Assembly (NCBI RefSeq): GCF_900104255.1
Contig: NZ_FNKZ01000002.1
Span: 1-64,000, forward strand
Length of the DNA: 64,000 bases
DNA from: Pseudoxanthomonas sp. CF385
Lineage (GTDB): Bacteria > Pseudomonadota > Gammaproteobacteria > Xanthomonadales > Xanthomonadaceae
Direction of reading: 5' to 3'
The notes beneath the pieces were generated by a model, which worked only from the letters and a program-made list of their open reading frames with translations, ran no database searches and was not told the origin of the DNA. Made by a program: the position numbers and the translations under genes. Shown here in pieces: positions 33,801-41,747 of the stretch; within the stretch, counting starts at the first letter, position 1; each line of letters opens with the position of its first letter.

Positions 33801-33951
33801 GCTGGCTGCGGTGTCGGTCGGTGGCGTCGCGCTGAGCCTGCTGTTCACCGTGGTGCTCGTGCCGGCGCTGCTGCGCCTGGCCGGCCGCGCCGCGCCCGCG
33901 CGCGCCGCCTTGTCGACCGACGACGCACCGCTGCCCCATCCCGTGTCCTGA
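30856..33951 (+). CDS. RND efflux transporter permease subunit
   Basis: 1031-residue inner-membrane RND pump with 12 membrane helices in two halves, each with a large periplasmic domain. In TM4 the motif reads GMVMDAAVVVAEN, with one Asp where AcrB has two, as in metal-type RND pumps. In TM10 it reads GMVINNAILLV, with Asn in place of the AcrB Lys. The start at 30856 (MKLTEASLRNPA) is typical. Unusually the permease gene precedes the adaptor gene. No outer-membrane channel gene is adjacent, so it must use a TolC-like protein encoded elsewhere. Substrate unknown. Confidence 0.88.
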   Translation: MKLTEASLRNPAAVAVVVAMVCAFGLLSLGKLPLQLFPDIERPQMSIQTGWRAASPQEMESEIVEPIETVMQGLPGLEEMASNVNAGNSFINLTFAVGSDMDAMLVEVLSRMNRLQPLPRDATPPVVQAGADNANNSLTYFFVQKLPGTRGDILDYRQFIEDRIVPRLTSVDGVAGVEINGGAEEELTITLDLARAAALGIQIPEVAAVAARATDVSGGVVEAGRREYVLRFAGRYSPDALGNLILAWRDGRPVRLADVATVEVKRPEQRFFAYQNGNPAIGLRILRESGANVLDTLDEVKQVVAEVREQELKPLGLDIAQSFDASVFINRALGLLSGSLTAGVLLAVGCLWWFLRDVRATALIACAIPISLLATFIVLQLTGRSLNVISLAGLAFAVGMVMDAAVVVAENIVRLREQGLSATHAALEGTRQVGGALVASTLTTVAVFLPVIFMEDVEGQLFADLALTISIAVGISLLIAVTVLPAAAGSWLRTRPGEERQHRFWSRLSDWALKTTDGRTRQLGWVGALVLAPALLAAVLMPQIDYLPPVKRAAVDAFFNFPPGMSPERVNREIAPVLLERMRPYMDGEKGPQLSNWYLNLWPGGGTLGARVVDPGDIGELERIVRDEIVVGFPDTRAFASEGELFGSFGGSARAIAIHLQHSDGDALARAAETGRKALSDRFASANVQAWPSADGGTPELRVNPDDRRLAEAGWRRPELGTVVRTLGDGQWLGEHFDGDRRLAIILRSAGEDDIARLGAAPLATPQGGVLSLADLAQVDTMLAPNQLRRIDRRRTITLTVDPPAAMSLEEALDIVNDEIVPTLRDALPPDAAIRISGSADRLGEVVRSMGINFAMALVVLFMLMAAMFRSLRDSAFVMATLPMAVLGGVAGLRVLDLAAGQTLDLLSMIGFIMLLGMVINNAILLVAQTREAQAEGASLDDALKQALEQRLRPILIAALTGVLGALPMAINPGPGAVIYRGLAAVSVGGVALSLLFTVVLVPALLRLAGRAAPARAALSTDDAPLPHPVS

Positions 33952-33971
33952 CCCCTGCTCCGGAGTTCCCC

Positions 33972-35069
33972 ATGCGTACCCTGCACAAGTCCCTGATCGC
34001 CCTCGCGCTGGCCGGCGTCCTCGCCCTCCCCCTGCTTCGCCTGGACGCCGATGCCAGCGCCCCTGCCGCCACGCCGGAAGCGCCCCCCGCCATCGTCAGC
34101 GTCGCGCCGGCGGTCAGCACCGATTTCGCGCCGCGCCACTGGGCGCCCGGCAGCATCATCAGCCGCCAGGACGCACGCGTGGCCAGCGAACTCGAAGGCC
34201 GCGTGCTGCAGGTCGCGGAGGTCGGGCAACGCATGCGCGCGGGACAGGCGCTGGCGGTGCTGGACGACACCACGCTGCGCCTGCGCGAGCGCGAGGGCGA
34301 GGCCGACCTGGCCCGCATCCAGGCGCAGCTGGACCTCGCCGCGCGGCAGGAGCAGCGCTATGCGCAGTTGGCGGCGCAGCAGAACATCGCGCGTTCGCAG
34401 TACGAACAGCTGCGCGCCGACCGCGACGTACTGGCGCAGGAACGCGCGCGTGCGCAGGCCCAGCTCGCCCAGGTCCGTCACCAGCGCACGCAGATGGTGG
34501 TGCGCGCGCCGTTCGACGGCATCGTCGCCGAGCGCCACACCCAGCGCGGCGAATACCTGGTGACTGGCGCCTCGGTGGCACGACTGGTGGATACCGCCGC
34601 ACCCGAGGTGCGCGTGCGTGCGCCGGTGGACCTTGCTCGCCACCTGGAGCGCGGCACTTTGGTGCGCGTGCGCGCCGGCGGCGACGAGCGCGACTACCCG
34701 GTCAGCGCATTGGTGCCGGTGGGCGATGAAGCCTCGCGCCAGTTGGAACTGCGCGTCGCGATCCGCGACCTGCAGGCGCCGGTCGGCACCGCGGTCGACG
34801 TGGGCCTGCCCAGCGCGGCAGCGCGCACGGTCGTCGCCGTGCCGCGCGATGCGGTGATCCTGCGTCGCGAGGGCGATTTCGTGTTGCGCGTGGATGCCGC
34901 CGGCAAGGCGGAGCGCCTGGCGGTGAAGACCGGTGCCCGTGTGGACGACATGGTCGAAGTGAGCGGCGACGTGCAGGCCGGCGACCGCCTGATCGTCCGC
35001 GGCGGCGAACGCGTCGAACCGGGCCAGGCGGTGTCCGTGCAGCCGCTGGCGGCGTTGGCGATGCGCTGA
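33972..35069 (+). CDS. RND efflux periplasmic adaptor subunit
   Basis: 365-residue membrane fusion protein. Signal peptide/anchor at 1-25, lipoyl-like half-motifs (LEGRVLQVAEVGQRMRAGQALAVLDD and VRAPFDGIVAERHTQRGEYL) around a coiled-coil hairpin (about 100-165, rich in Glu/Arg/Gln), then beta-barrel and membrane-proximal domains (DAVILRREGDFVLRVD). It follows the RND permease by 20 bases and would link it to an outer-membrane channel. Confidence 0.88.
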   Translation: MRTLHKSLIALALAGVLALPLLRLDADASAPAATPEAPPAIVSVAPAVSTDFAPRHWAPGSIISRQDARVASELEGRVLQVAEVGQRMRAGQALAVLDDTTLRLREREGEADLARIQAQLDLAARQEQRYAQLAAQQNIARSQYEQLRADRDVLAQERARAQAQLAQVRHQRTQMVVRAPFDGIVAERHTQRGEYLVTGASVARLVDTAAPEVRVRAPVDLARHLERGTLVRVRAGGDERDYPVSALVPVGDEASRQLELRVAIRDLQAPVGTAVDVGLPSAAARTVVAVPRDAVILRREGDFVLRVDAAGKAERLAVKTGARVDDMVEVSGDVQAGDRLIVRGGERVEPGQAVSVQPLAALAMR

Positions 35070-35155
35070 CGCCGATACGAGGCGCATGACATCCGGATAC
35101 CGGGCTGCGCAACGCATTCACTGACGGGGGACCCGCCAGCAGGCACAATCGGGAC

Positions 35156-37030
35156 ATGGCGTCCTCCCCCTCGCACGCGCCCCCGCGGCGCACCGGACAA
35201 CCCAACCTGCGCGAGCGCTTCGATGCGATGCGCAACCTCGTGCCGTTCCTGCGCCAGATCTGGCAGACCAGCCGCACGCTGACCCTCGCCAGCCTCGGCC
35301 TGCGCGTGGTGCGCGCGGTGATGCCGGTCGCCACGCTCTACATCGGCAAGCTGATCATCGACGAAGCGATCCGCCTGGTCGGCCTGGGGCTGGGCTTCGA
35401 CGCGTTGGGCGACGCGTGGCGCAGCGGCCAGCTCGACACGCTGCTGGGGTTGCTGGCGCTGGAGTTCGGCCTCGCCATCGTGTCCGATCTGCTGGGCCGG
35501 CTGGTGAGCTATGCCGACGCGCTGCTCTCGGAACTGTTCACCAATGCGACCAGCATCCGCCTGATGGAACACGCGGCGCAGCTGGACCTGGAGGACTTCG
35601 AAGACCCCGACCTGCAGGACAAGCTCGACCGCGCGCGCCGGCAGACGATGGGGCGCATGAACCTGATGAGCCAGCTGTTCGGCCAGGTGCAGGACGCCAT
35701 CACCGTGGCGACGTTCGCCGCCGGCCTGCTGGTCTACGCGCCCTGGCTGATCGCGCTGCTGGCGCTGGCGCTGGTCCCTGCCTTCGTCGGCGAGGCGCAC
35801 TTCAACGCGCTCGGCTACTCGCTCAACTTCCAGTGGACGCCCGAACGCCGCCAGCTGGAGTACCTGCGGCAGATGGGCGCCAGCGTGGAGACCGCGAAAG
35901 AGGTGAAGATCTTCAACCTCCACCGGTTCCTGATCGACCGCTACCGCACGCTTGCCGAGAAGTTCTTCGTCGCCAACCGCGCCCTGGCCCGGCGACGCGC
36001 CTTCTGGGGTGCGCTGCTGGCCGCGCTCGGCACCCTGGGCTATTACGTGGCCTACGGCTACATCGCCTGGCGCACGGTGCGCGGCGATTTCAGCATCGGC
36101 GACCTGACCTTCCTCGCCGGCAGCTTCCTGCGCCTGCGCCAGCTGCTGGAAGGCCTGCTGATCGGCTTCTCGCAGGTCGCCGGCCAGGCGCTGTACCTGG
36201 ACGACCTGTTCTCGTTCTTCGAGATCGAGCCGGAGATCGCCTCGCCCGCGAACGCCATGCCGGTGCCGAAGCCGATCACCCGCGGCTTCGTCTTCGAGAA
36301 CGTCGGCTTCCGCTATCCCGATGCCGAACGCTGGGCCGTGCGGCACCTGGATTTCGAACTGCACGCCGGCGAAGTGCTGGCGCTGGTCGGCGAGAACGGC
36401 GCAGGCAAGACCACGCTGGTGAAACTGCTCGCCCGCCTGTACGACCCGGACGAGGGCCGCATCCTGCTCGACGGCCGCGACCTGCGCGAGTACGACATCG
36501 ACGATCTGCGCGCCAACATCGGGGTGATCTTCCAGGACTTCGTGCGCTACCACCTGACCGCCGGCGAGAACATCGGCGTCGGCCGCATCGAGGCCATGTA
36601 CGACCAGGACCGCGTGCGCGCCGCCGCCGCGCGCGCGATGGCCGACGAGGTGATCGACGCGCTGCCGCGCGGCTACGACCAGCTCGTGGGCCGGCGCTTC
36701 AAGGACAGCGTGGACCTGTCCGGCGGCCAATGGCAGAAGATCGCCATCGCCCGCGCCTACATGCGCGACGCGCAGGTCATGATCCTGGATGAACCGACGG
36801 CCGCCCTCGACGCGCGTTCGGAGTTCGAGGTCTTCCAACGCTTCAAGGAATTGTCGGACAATCGGACCGCGGTGCTGATCTCGCACCGCTTCTCCAGCGT
36901 CCGCATGGCTGACCGCATCCTGGTGCTCAACGAAGGACGGCTGGAGGCCAGCGGCACCCACGAGCACCTCATGGCCCAAGGCGGCCGCTACGCGGAACTG
37001 TTCGAACTGCAGGCCGCCGGCTACCGCTGA
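35156..37030 (+). CDS. ABC transporter with fused permease and ATPase domains
   Basis: 624 residues: N-terminal exporter-type membrane domain (about 30-360) and ATPase domain with Walker A GENGAGKTT (about 411-419), Q-loop FQDFVRYHLT, a signature LSGGQWQKIAIARA (about 521) and Walker B MILDEPTAALD (about 542) and H-loop SHRFSS. The substrate cannot be read from sequence; homologues are often annotated as multidrug or lipid exporters. It works as a homodimer or with an unlinked partner. No RND or regulator gene overlaps it. Confidence 0.87.
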   Translation: MASSPSHAPPRRTGQPNLRERFDAMRNLVPFLRQIWQTSRTLTLASLGLRVVRAVMPVATLYIGKLIIDEAIRLVGLGLGFDALGDAWRSGQLDTLLGLLALEFGLAIVSDLLGRLVSYADALLSELFTNATSIRLMEHAAQLDLEDFEDPDLQDKLDRARRQTMGRMNLMSQLFGQVQDAITVATFAAGLLVYAPWLIALLALALVPAFVGEAHFNALGYSLNFQWTPERRQLEYLRQMGASVETAKEVKIFNLHRFLIDRYRTLAEKFFVANRALARRRAFWGALLAALGTLGYYVAYGYIAWRTVRGDFSIGDLTFLAGSFLRLRQLLEGLLIGFSQVAGQALYLDDLFSFFEIEPEIASPANAMPVPKPITRGFVFENVGFRYPDAERWAVRHLDFELHAGEVLALVGENGAGKTTLVKLLARLYDPDEGRILLDGRDLREYDIDDLRANIGVIFQDFVRYHLTAGENIGVGRIEAMYDQDRVRAAAARAMADEVIDALPRGYDQLVGRRFKDSVDLSGGQWQKIAIARAYMRDAQVMILDEPTAALDARSEFEVFQRFKELSDNRTAVLISHRFSSVRMADRILVLNEGRLEASGTHEHLMAQGGRYAELFELQAAGYR

Positions 37031-37053
37031 CTTCCCCCACAGGAGACACGACG

Positions 37054-38262
37054 TTGCGCCACGCTCCCCACCGACTCGCCACCGCCCTCCTCCTCGCGCT
37101 GCCGCTGGCCGCGTGCAACTCCTCCGCCAACGGCGACGCATCGGGCGCTGCGGCGCCCGCGGCCGCGCAGGCCGCGCCGGCCAGCCAGCCGGCGCAGACG
37201 CTGACCAGCGCGAAGGGCCAGATCCGCGTCACCCAGGTGGCCAGCGGGCTCGCCCATCCGTGGGCGCTGGCGTTCCTGCCCGACGGCGCGGTGCTGGTCA
37301 CCGAACGCGGCGGCGCGCTGCGGCGCGTCGGCACCGACGGCGCGGTGTCTGCGCCGATCACCGGCGTGCCGAAGGTGTTCGCCACCGGCCAGGGCGGTCT
37401 GCTCGACGTGGTCCTGGCCCCGGATTTCGCCAGCACGCAGCGCATCTACCTCAGCTACGCCGAGCCCGGCGACAGCGGCACCGCCGGCACCGCCGTCGCC
37501 TACGGCACGCTGGCCGGCGACGCGCTCAGCGACGTCAAGGTGATCTATCGCCAGGAACCGAAGGTCGACGGCCCCAACCATTTCGGTTCGCGCCTGGTCT
37601 TCGACGGCCAGGGCCATCTCTTCATCAGCCAGGGCGAGCGCAACAAGCGCCCGATGTCGCAGGAGCTGGACAAGCTGCAGGGCAAGCTGGTGCGCCTGAA
37701 CCTCGACGGCACCGTGCCGCAGGACAATCCCTTTGTCGGCAAGGCCGGCGCGCGTCCGGAAATCTTCAGCTACGGCCACCGCAACATGCAGGGCATGGCG
37801 CTGGATCCGCGTACCGGGAAACTGTGGCAGAGCGAGCACGGCCCGCGCGGCGGCGACGAGATCAATCTGCCCGAAGCCGGCAAGAACTACGGCTGGCCCA
37901 TCATCACCTACGGCATCAACTATTCCGGCCAGCCCATCCCCGAAGCCGAGGGCAAGGCGAAGGACGGCATGGAGCAGCCCTTCCACGTCTGGGAGAAATC
38001 CCCCGGCGTGTCGGGCATGGCGTTCTACACCGGCCAGCCGGACAGCCCGTGGAACGACAGCCTGTTCCTCGGCTCGCTGGCCGAGCGCAACCTGATCCGC
38101 CTGACCCTGCAGGGCGATACCGTCCTCGGCGAGGAACGCCTGCTCAACGAGATCGGCGAGCGCGTCCGCGACGTGCGCGTGGGCCCGGACGGCAACGTCT
38201 ACGTGGTCACCGACGAGGAAGACGGCAAGCTGCTGCGGATCGAACCGCCGAAGGCCCCGTGA
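37054..38262 (+). CDS. PQQ-dependent sugar dehydrogenase family lipoprotein (YliI/Asd type)
   Basis: 402 residues with a lipoprotein signal (lipobox LAAC, Cys 21), an Ala/Gln/Pro-rich linker and a six-bladed beta-propeller of the soluble aldose dehydrogenase family. Blocks are GLAHPWALAFLPDG, GGLLDVVLAPDF, FGSRLVFDGQGHLF, SYGHRNMQGMALDP, WQSEHGPRGGDEIN and NYGWP. Residues His, Arg and Gln/Asn for PQQ binding are in the expected blocks. Start is TTG at 37054 with AGGAGA upstream. No PQQ biosynthesis genes are in the window. Substrate unknown. Confidence 0.88.
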   Translation: MRHAPHRLATALLLALPLAACNSSANGDASGAAAPAAAQAAPASQPAQTLTSAKGQIRVTQVASGLAHPWALAFLPDGAVLVTERGGALRRVGTDGAVSAPITGVPKVFATGQGGLLDVVLAPDFASTQRIYLSYAEPGDSGTAGTAVAYGTLAGDALSDVKVIYRQEPKVDGPNHFGSRLVFDGQGHLFISQGERNKRPMSQELDKLQGKLVRLNLDGTVPQDNPFVGKAGARPEIFSYGHRNMQGMALDPRTGKLWQSEHGPRGGDEINLPEAGKNYGWPIITYGINYSGQPIPEAEGKAKDGMEQPFHVWEKSPGVSGMAFYTGQPDSPWNDSLFLGSLAERNLIRLTLQGDTVLGEERLLNEIGERVRDVRVGPDGNVYVVTDEEDGKLLRIEPPKAP

Positions 38263-38264
38263 CG

Positions 38265-38657
38265 ATGCGCCCGATGATGATCTGCACCGCCGTGTTCGCG
38301 TGGGCGATGGCCACCGCCGTCGCCGCGCATGCGCAATCGCCGACCGACTACACGCAGGCCAAGCAGCGCGCCGACGCCGACGAGGCATCGTTGCCTGCGG
38401 CGACGTCGCAGACCTTGCTCGACGCGCAATCGCGGGTGCTCGGCGAGGCGATCGCCGAATGCGCCACGCCGAACGCCGATACGGCGCCGTTCGTGATCGT
38501 CGCCGAGTTGGATGCCGCCGGCGCGGTCCGCCGCACCTGGCGCGAGGGCGGCACACCGCTGGCGATCTGCGTGCAGAAGCAGATCAACCGCAAGACGCTG
38601 GCCGCGCCCCCGCGCTCGCCGTTCTACACCTCGTTCGAACTGAGCTTCACGCCATGA
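38265..38657 (+). CDS. Exported hypothetical protein
   Basis: 130 residues with a signal peptide cleaved about residue 23 (AAHAQS). The mature part has two Cys (ECATPN and AICVQK) that may pair, and a C-terminus KTLAAPPRSPFYTSFELSFTP. No family is recognised. It starts 2 bases after the sugar dehydrogenase stop and its own stop overlaps the thioesterase ATG, so the three are likely one transcript. Confidence 0.72.
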   Translation: MRPMMICTAVFAWAMATAVAAHAQSPTDYTQAKQRADADEASLPAATSQTLLDAQSRVLGEAIAECATPNADTAPFVIVAELDAAGAVRRTWREGGTPLAICVQKQINRKTLAAPPRSPFYTSFELSFTP

Positions 38658-39100
38658 GCGACAGCACCGACATCAACGCCCTGCTGCGGGCGCGCCTGCC
38701 CGCAGGCGTACCGCTGCAGATCCCGCCGCCCTGCCTGGTCGACATGCAGGGCGAGCCGGTGGCCTACGTGGAAGGCGAATCGCTGACGATGCGGTTCCCG
38801 GTACTGGCGCGCTACCAGAATCCGATCGGGCACATGCAGGGCGGTTTCATCGTGGCGGCGCTGGACAACACGCTGGGGCCGTTCTCGTACCTGATCGCAC
38901 CGCCCAGCGTGACGACGTCGCTCAACACGCAGTACCTGCGCCCGGTAACGCAGGAGATGCCGCACATCACGTGCCATGCGCGGTTGGTGGAACGCACGCG
39001 TACGCAGTTGTTCTTGGCCGGCGAGGTGCGCGACGACGCGGGCCGTGTGCTGGCGATGTGCCAGGCGGTGTGCCAGATCCTGCCGCAGAAGGCGGGCTGA
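38654..39100 (+). CDS. PaaI-type hotdog-fold thioesterase
   Basis: 148 residues with the hotdog pattern NPIGHMQGGFIVAALDNTLGPFSYL (central helix with the catalytic Asp and GG), TTSLNTQYLRPV and a closing beta strand. Family members hydrolyse acyl-CoA esters. ATGA overlap with the preceding gene. Substrate unknown. The large palindromic element begins 70 bases after its stop. Confidence 0.85.
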   Translation: MSDSTDINALLRARLPAGVPLQIPPPCLVDMQGEPVAYVEGESLTMRFPVLARYQNPIGHMQGGFIVAALDNTLGPFSYLIAPPSVTTSLNTQYLRPVTQEMPHITCHARLVERTRTQLFLAGEVRDDAGRVLAMCQAVCQILPQKAG

Positions 39101-39170
39101 ACCCGATACGCACATCCGTTGATGAGCGCATCGGGTTCATGGGTTTGCTGAGGCATGGCGATGGGTTTGG

Positions 39171-39662
39171 CATGGTGCCGCTCGCCGCGGGGGCCCTACT
39201 TTTCTTTGCTTGTGCAAAGAAAAGTAGGCAAAAGAAACACCCCCCGGCGGTCCGCCCACCGCTGCGCGGCGGGTGCGCAGTCCCGGCGGGAATTTTCGGA
39301 CGGGGCATCCTGCCCCGGCCGAAAACGGCGCACATCCTTGTGCGCCGCCCTGCGGGTTTTACCCGCCGTGACTGCCGGACCTCAGGGGCCCCGAAAGTCG
39401 AGACGGACATATCCGGCGGGCACGCCTTTGACCTGGCTCTTCAGGGCCCCCATGAGGCACGGCGAGTGGGCCGGGTAAAACCCGAAGGGCGCCGCCCGGA
39501 TGGGCGGCGTTTTCGTATGGCACATGGATGTGCCTTACGGAAATTCCCGGACCGCTCGCGGACCCGGAGCGAAGCGCAGGGCGTGCCGCCTGGGGTGTGC
39601 TTTCTTTGGTTACTTTCTTTGCACAAGCAAAGAAAGTGACGCCTCGCGGCGAGCGCACCATG
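39171..39662. repeat. 492-bp extragenic element: long imperfect inverted repeat of nested hairpins
   Basis: The gene-free stretch 39101-39707 is occupied by one structured element. Its ends (CATGGTG... and ...CACCATG) are inverted copies, and the two arms match each other inversely over most of their length. Each arm starts with a strong hairpin (ACTTTTCTTTGC-TTGT-GCAAAGAAAAGT at 39198-39225; ACTTTCTTTGC-ACAA-GCAAAGAAAGT at 39612-39637). Four smaller hairpins follow: 39302-39316, 39327-39346, 39491-39508 and 39519-39534. Read outside-in on its own arm strand, each has ATCC in or next to the loop. Both arms then carry a CGGGTTTTACCCG-like segment. Open frames across it are by-products. Similar sequences recur in Xanthomonad genomes as I remember them. 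Confidence 0.85.
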
Positions 39663-39707
39663 CTGGCTGCACCAGCAAGCTTGATACCGAGCGCAACATC
39701 CGAGGGA

Positions 39708-40505
39708 TCAACGCAGCTCGAACCGATCCGCATCCAGCATCGCCGGGAACCGCTCCCGATGCGCCGCCAACGCCTCCGCCGAAATCGTCGACGTCACCAC
39801 CCCCTCGCCCGCCGGCAACTCCACCACCGGCTGCCCGAGGAAATCGATCACCGCACTGTCGCCACTGTATGCGTGCCCGTTGCCATCCGTGCCCGCGCGA
39901 TTGACCGCCGCCACGTAGCAGAGATTCTCGATCGCCCGCGCCCGCAGCAGCGTCTTCCAGGGATAAGCCCGCGGCGCCGGCCAATTCGCGACGAACAGCT
40001 GCAGATCGAAATCCAGCTGGCCCGCGCGTTCGACATCGAAGCGATTGCGCGCGAACACCGGGAAACGCAGGTCGTAGCAGACCAGCGGATTGATCCGCCA
40101 CCCCTTCCACTCCACCGTCAGACGCTCACGACCGGCGGCGTAGCGCGTGTGCTCGTTCGCATAGCGGAACAGATGGCGCTTGTCGTAATGCTGCAGACCG
40201 CCATCGGGCATGGCGAACAGCAGACGGTTGAATACGCCGTCCGCCGTGCGCAATTGCACGCTGCCGGTCATCGCCGCATTGAGCGTCGCCGCCTGCTCGC
40301 GGATCCATGCCACCGTGGCGCCCTCCATACCCTCGGCCTGGTCGATCGCCTCGTTGCTGAAGCCGCTGGTGAAGGTCTCCGGCAGGATCACCAGATCGGT
40401 CTGCCCCGCGAGCGGCGCGATCAGCCCGCCGTAGTAGTCGCGGTTGCCCGCCGGATCGTGCCAGCGGGTTTCGCCCTGGATCAGGGAAATGCGCAGGTCC
40501 TGCAT
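39708..40505 (-). CDS. Omega-amidase YafV-type nitrilase-superfamily hydrolase
   Basis: 265 residues of the nitrilase superfamily with the Glu-Lys-Cys triad at E43 (ILPETFTSGF), K109 (HYDKRHLF) and C143 (LVCYDLRFP). The best match is the YafV/Nit2 omega-amidase branch, which hydrolyses 2-oxoglutaramate. It sits 19 bases downstream of a YbdL-type methionine aminotransferase on the same strand. Together they can drive glutamine-dependent transamination of the methionine keto acid to completion. Confidence 0.87.
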   Translation of the reverse strand: MQDLRISLIQGETRWHDPAGNRDYYGGLIAPLAGQTDLVILPETFTSGFSNEAIDQAEGMEGATVAWIREQAATLNAAMTGSVQLRTADGVFNRLLFAMPDGGLQHYDKRHLFRYANEHTRYAAGRERLTVEWKGWRINPLVCYDLRFPVFARNRFDVERAGQLDFDLQLFVANWPAPRAYPWKTLLRARAIENLCYVAAVNRAGTDGNGHAYSGDSAVIDFLGQPVVELPAGEGVVTSTISAEALAAHRERFPAMLDADRFELR

Positions 40506-40524
40506 GCGTGTCTCCGTTTCCGCC

Positions 40525-41676
40525 CTAGAGCGTCTTCAAACTTGCGATCGCCGCATCCAGCGTCGCCTCGTTCTTGGCGAAGCACAAACGCGCCAGGCGC
40601 TGGCCGGTCGGCGGCGTTTCGTAGAACGGCGACAGCGGGATCGCGGTGACGCCGTGCTCGACGGTCAGCCACTTCACGAACTCGGCATCCGGCAGGTCGC
40701 TGACGGCGGAATAGTCGACCAGCTGGAAATAACCGCCCGGCACCGGCAGCGGCTTGAACTTCGTGCCCAGCAGCTGTTCGCGGAAACGGTCGCGCTTGTC
40801 CTGGTAGAACGCGCCCAGCTGCTCGTAGTGCTCCGGCTCCTGCCGGATCATCGCGGCGAACGCGTGCTGCGCCGGCGCGAACGTGCAGAACACGTTGTAC
40901 TGGTGGACCTTGCGGAATTCCGCGCTCAACGCCGGCGGCGCGATGGCGTAGCCGATCTTCCAGCCGGTGCAGTGGTAGGTCTTGCCGAAGCTGGAGACCA
41001 CGAACGCGCGCGCAGCCAGTTCGGGATAGCGCAGGATCGATTCGTGGCGACGTCCATCGAACACGATGTGCTCGTAGACCTCGTCGGAGATCAGGTAGAT
41101 GCCGGTGCCTTCCAGCAGCGCGGCCAGCGCGCGGATGTCGGCTTCGTCGAACATCGCGCCGGACGGGTTGTGCGGGCTGTTGACGATCAGCAGGCGCGTA
41201 CGCGGCGTGATCGCCGCGCGCACGCGGTCCCAGTCCACGGCGAACGTCTGCGGGTCCAGCGGCACGTGCACGGCACGCGCGCCGGCCAGGTCGATGGCCG
41301 GCTCGTAGCTGTCGTAGGCCGGGTCCAGCACGATGACCTCTTCGCCCGGGCGCACGACCGCGTGGATCGCGTTGAACAGCGCCTCGGTGGCGCCGCTGGT
41401 CACGGTGATCTCGGTGTCCGGGTTCACTTCGCGCCCGTAGCAGCGCAGCACCTTCTCGGCGATGGCCTGGCGCAGCGGCGCCACGCCCGTCATCGGTGCG
41501 TACTGGTTGTGGCCGTCGCGCATGGCGCGGTCCAGCTCGTCCACCAGCCGCTGCGGTACCGCGAAGTCCGGGAAGCCCTGCCCCAGGTTGACCGCGCCGT
41601 GCTCGGCGGCGAGCTGCGACATCACGGTGAAGATGGTGGTGCCCACCTTGGGCAGCTTGGTCTGCGGCTGGAACAT
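40525..41676 (-). CDS. Methionine/aromatic aminotransferase, YbdL-type
   Basis: 383-residue fold-type I PLP enzyme. NLGQGFPDFAVP at the N-terminus, HNQYAPMTG, Asn 170 in NSPHNPSG, Asp 198/Tyr 201 in ISDEVYEH, and the PLP Lys 232 in SSFGKTYHCTGWK. HNQYAPMTGVAPLR and the fold suggest the YbdL/kynurenine aminotransferase-like branch preferring methionine, its keto acid and glutamine. The downstream omega-amidase supports glutamine as amino donor (inference). Confidence 0.88.
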   Translation of the reverse strand: MFQPQTKLPKVGTTIFTVMSQLAAEHGAVNLGQGFPDFAVPQRLVDELDRAMRDGHNQYAPMTGVAPLRQAIAEKVLRCYGREVNPDTEITVTSGATEALFNAIHAVVRPGEEVIVLDPAYDSYEPAIDLAGARAVHVPLDPQTFAVDWDRVRAAITPRTRLLIVNSPHNPSGAMFDEADIRALAALLEGTGIYLISDEVYEHIVFDGRRHESILRYPELAARAFVVSSFGKTYHCTGWKIGYAIAPPALSAEFRKVHQYNVFCTFAPAQHAFAAMIRQEPEHYEQLGAFYQDKRDRFREQLLGTKFKPLPVPGGYFQLVDYSAVSDLPDAEFVKWLTVEHGVTAIPLSPFYETPPTGQRLARLCFAKNEATLDAAIASLKTL

Positions 41677-41747
41677 CCCGGTTCAGGTACTCGTGGAAGG
41701 GGGAGCACGGAGTGTACGCGCTCGACGTTACGCGCGATGATGCGGCC

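Noticed and set aside
30856..33951. RND pump as inactive because the AcrB Asp408 and Lys940 equivalents are missing
   Set aside because: Single-Asp MDAA and TM10 Asn-Asn patterns occur in active RND branches; the rest of the protein is intact, so loss of function is not supported.
39171..39662. Element considered as an insertion sequence
   Set aside because: It has long inverted ends but no transposase frame of credible length or composition, and I could not identify target-site duplications.
38971..39904. Open frames of 107-222 codons across the palindromic element
   Set aside because: Frames exist on both strands, derive from the inverted arms and hairpins, and end in LSLHKQRK-like peptides encoded by the terminal hairpin. 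They are by-products of the repeat, not genes.
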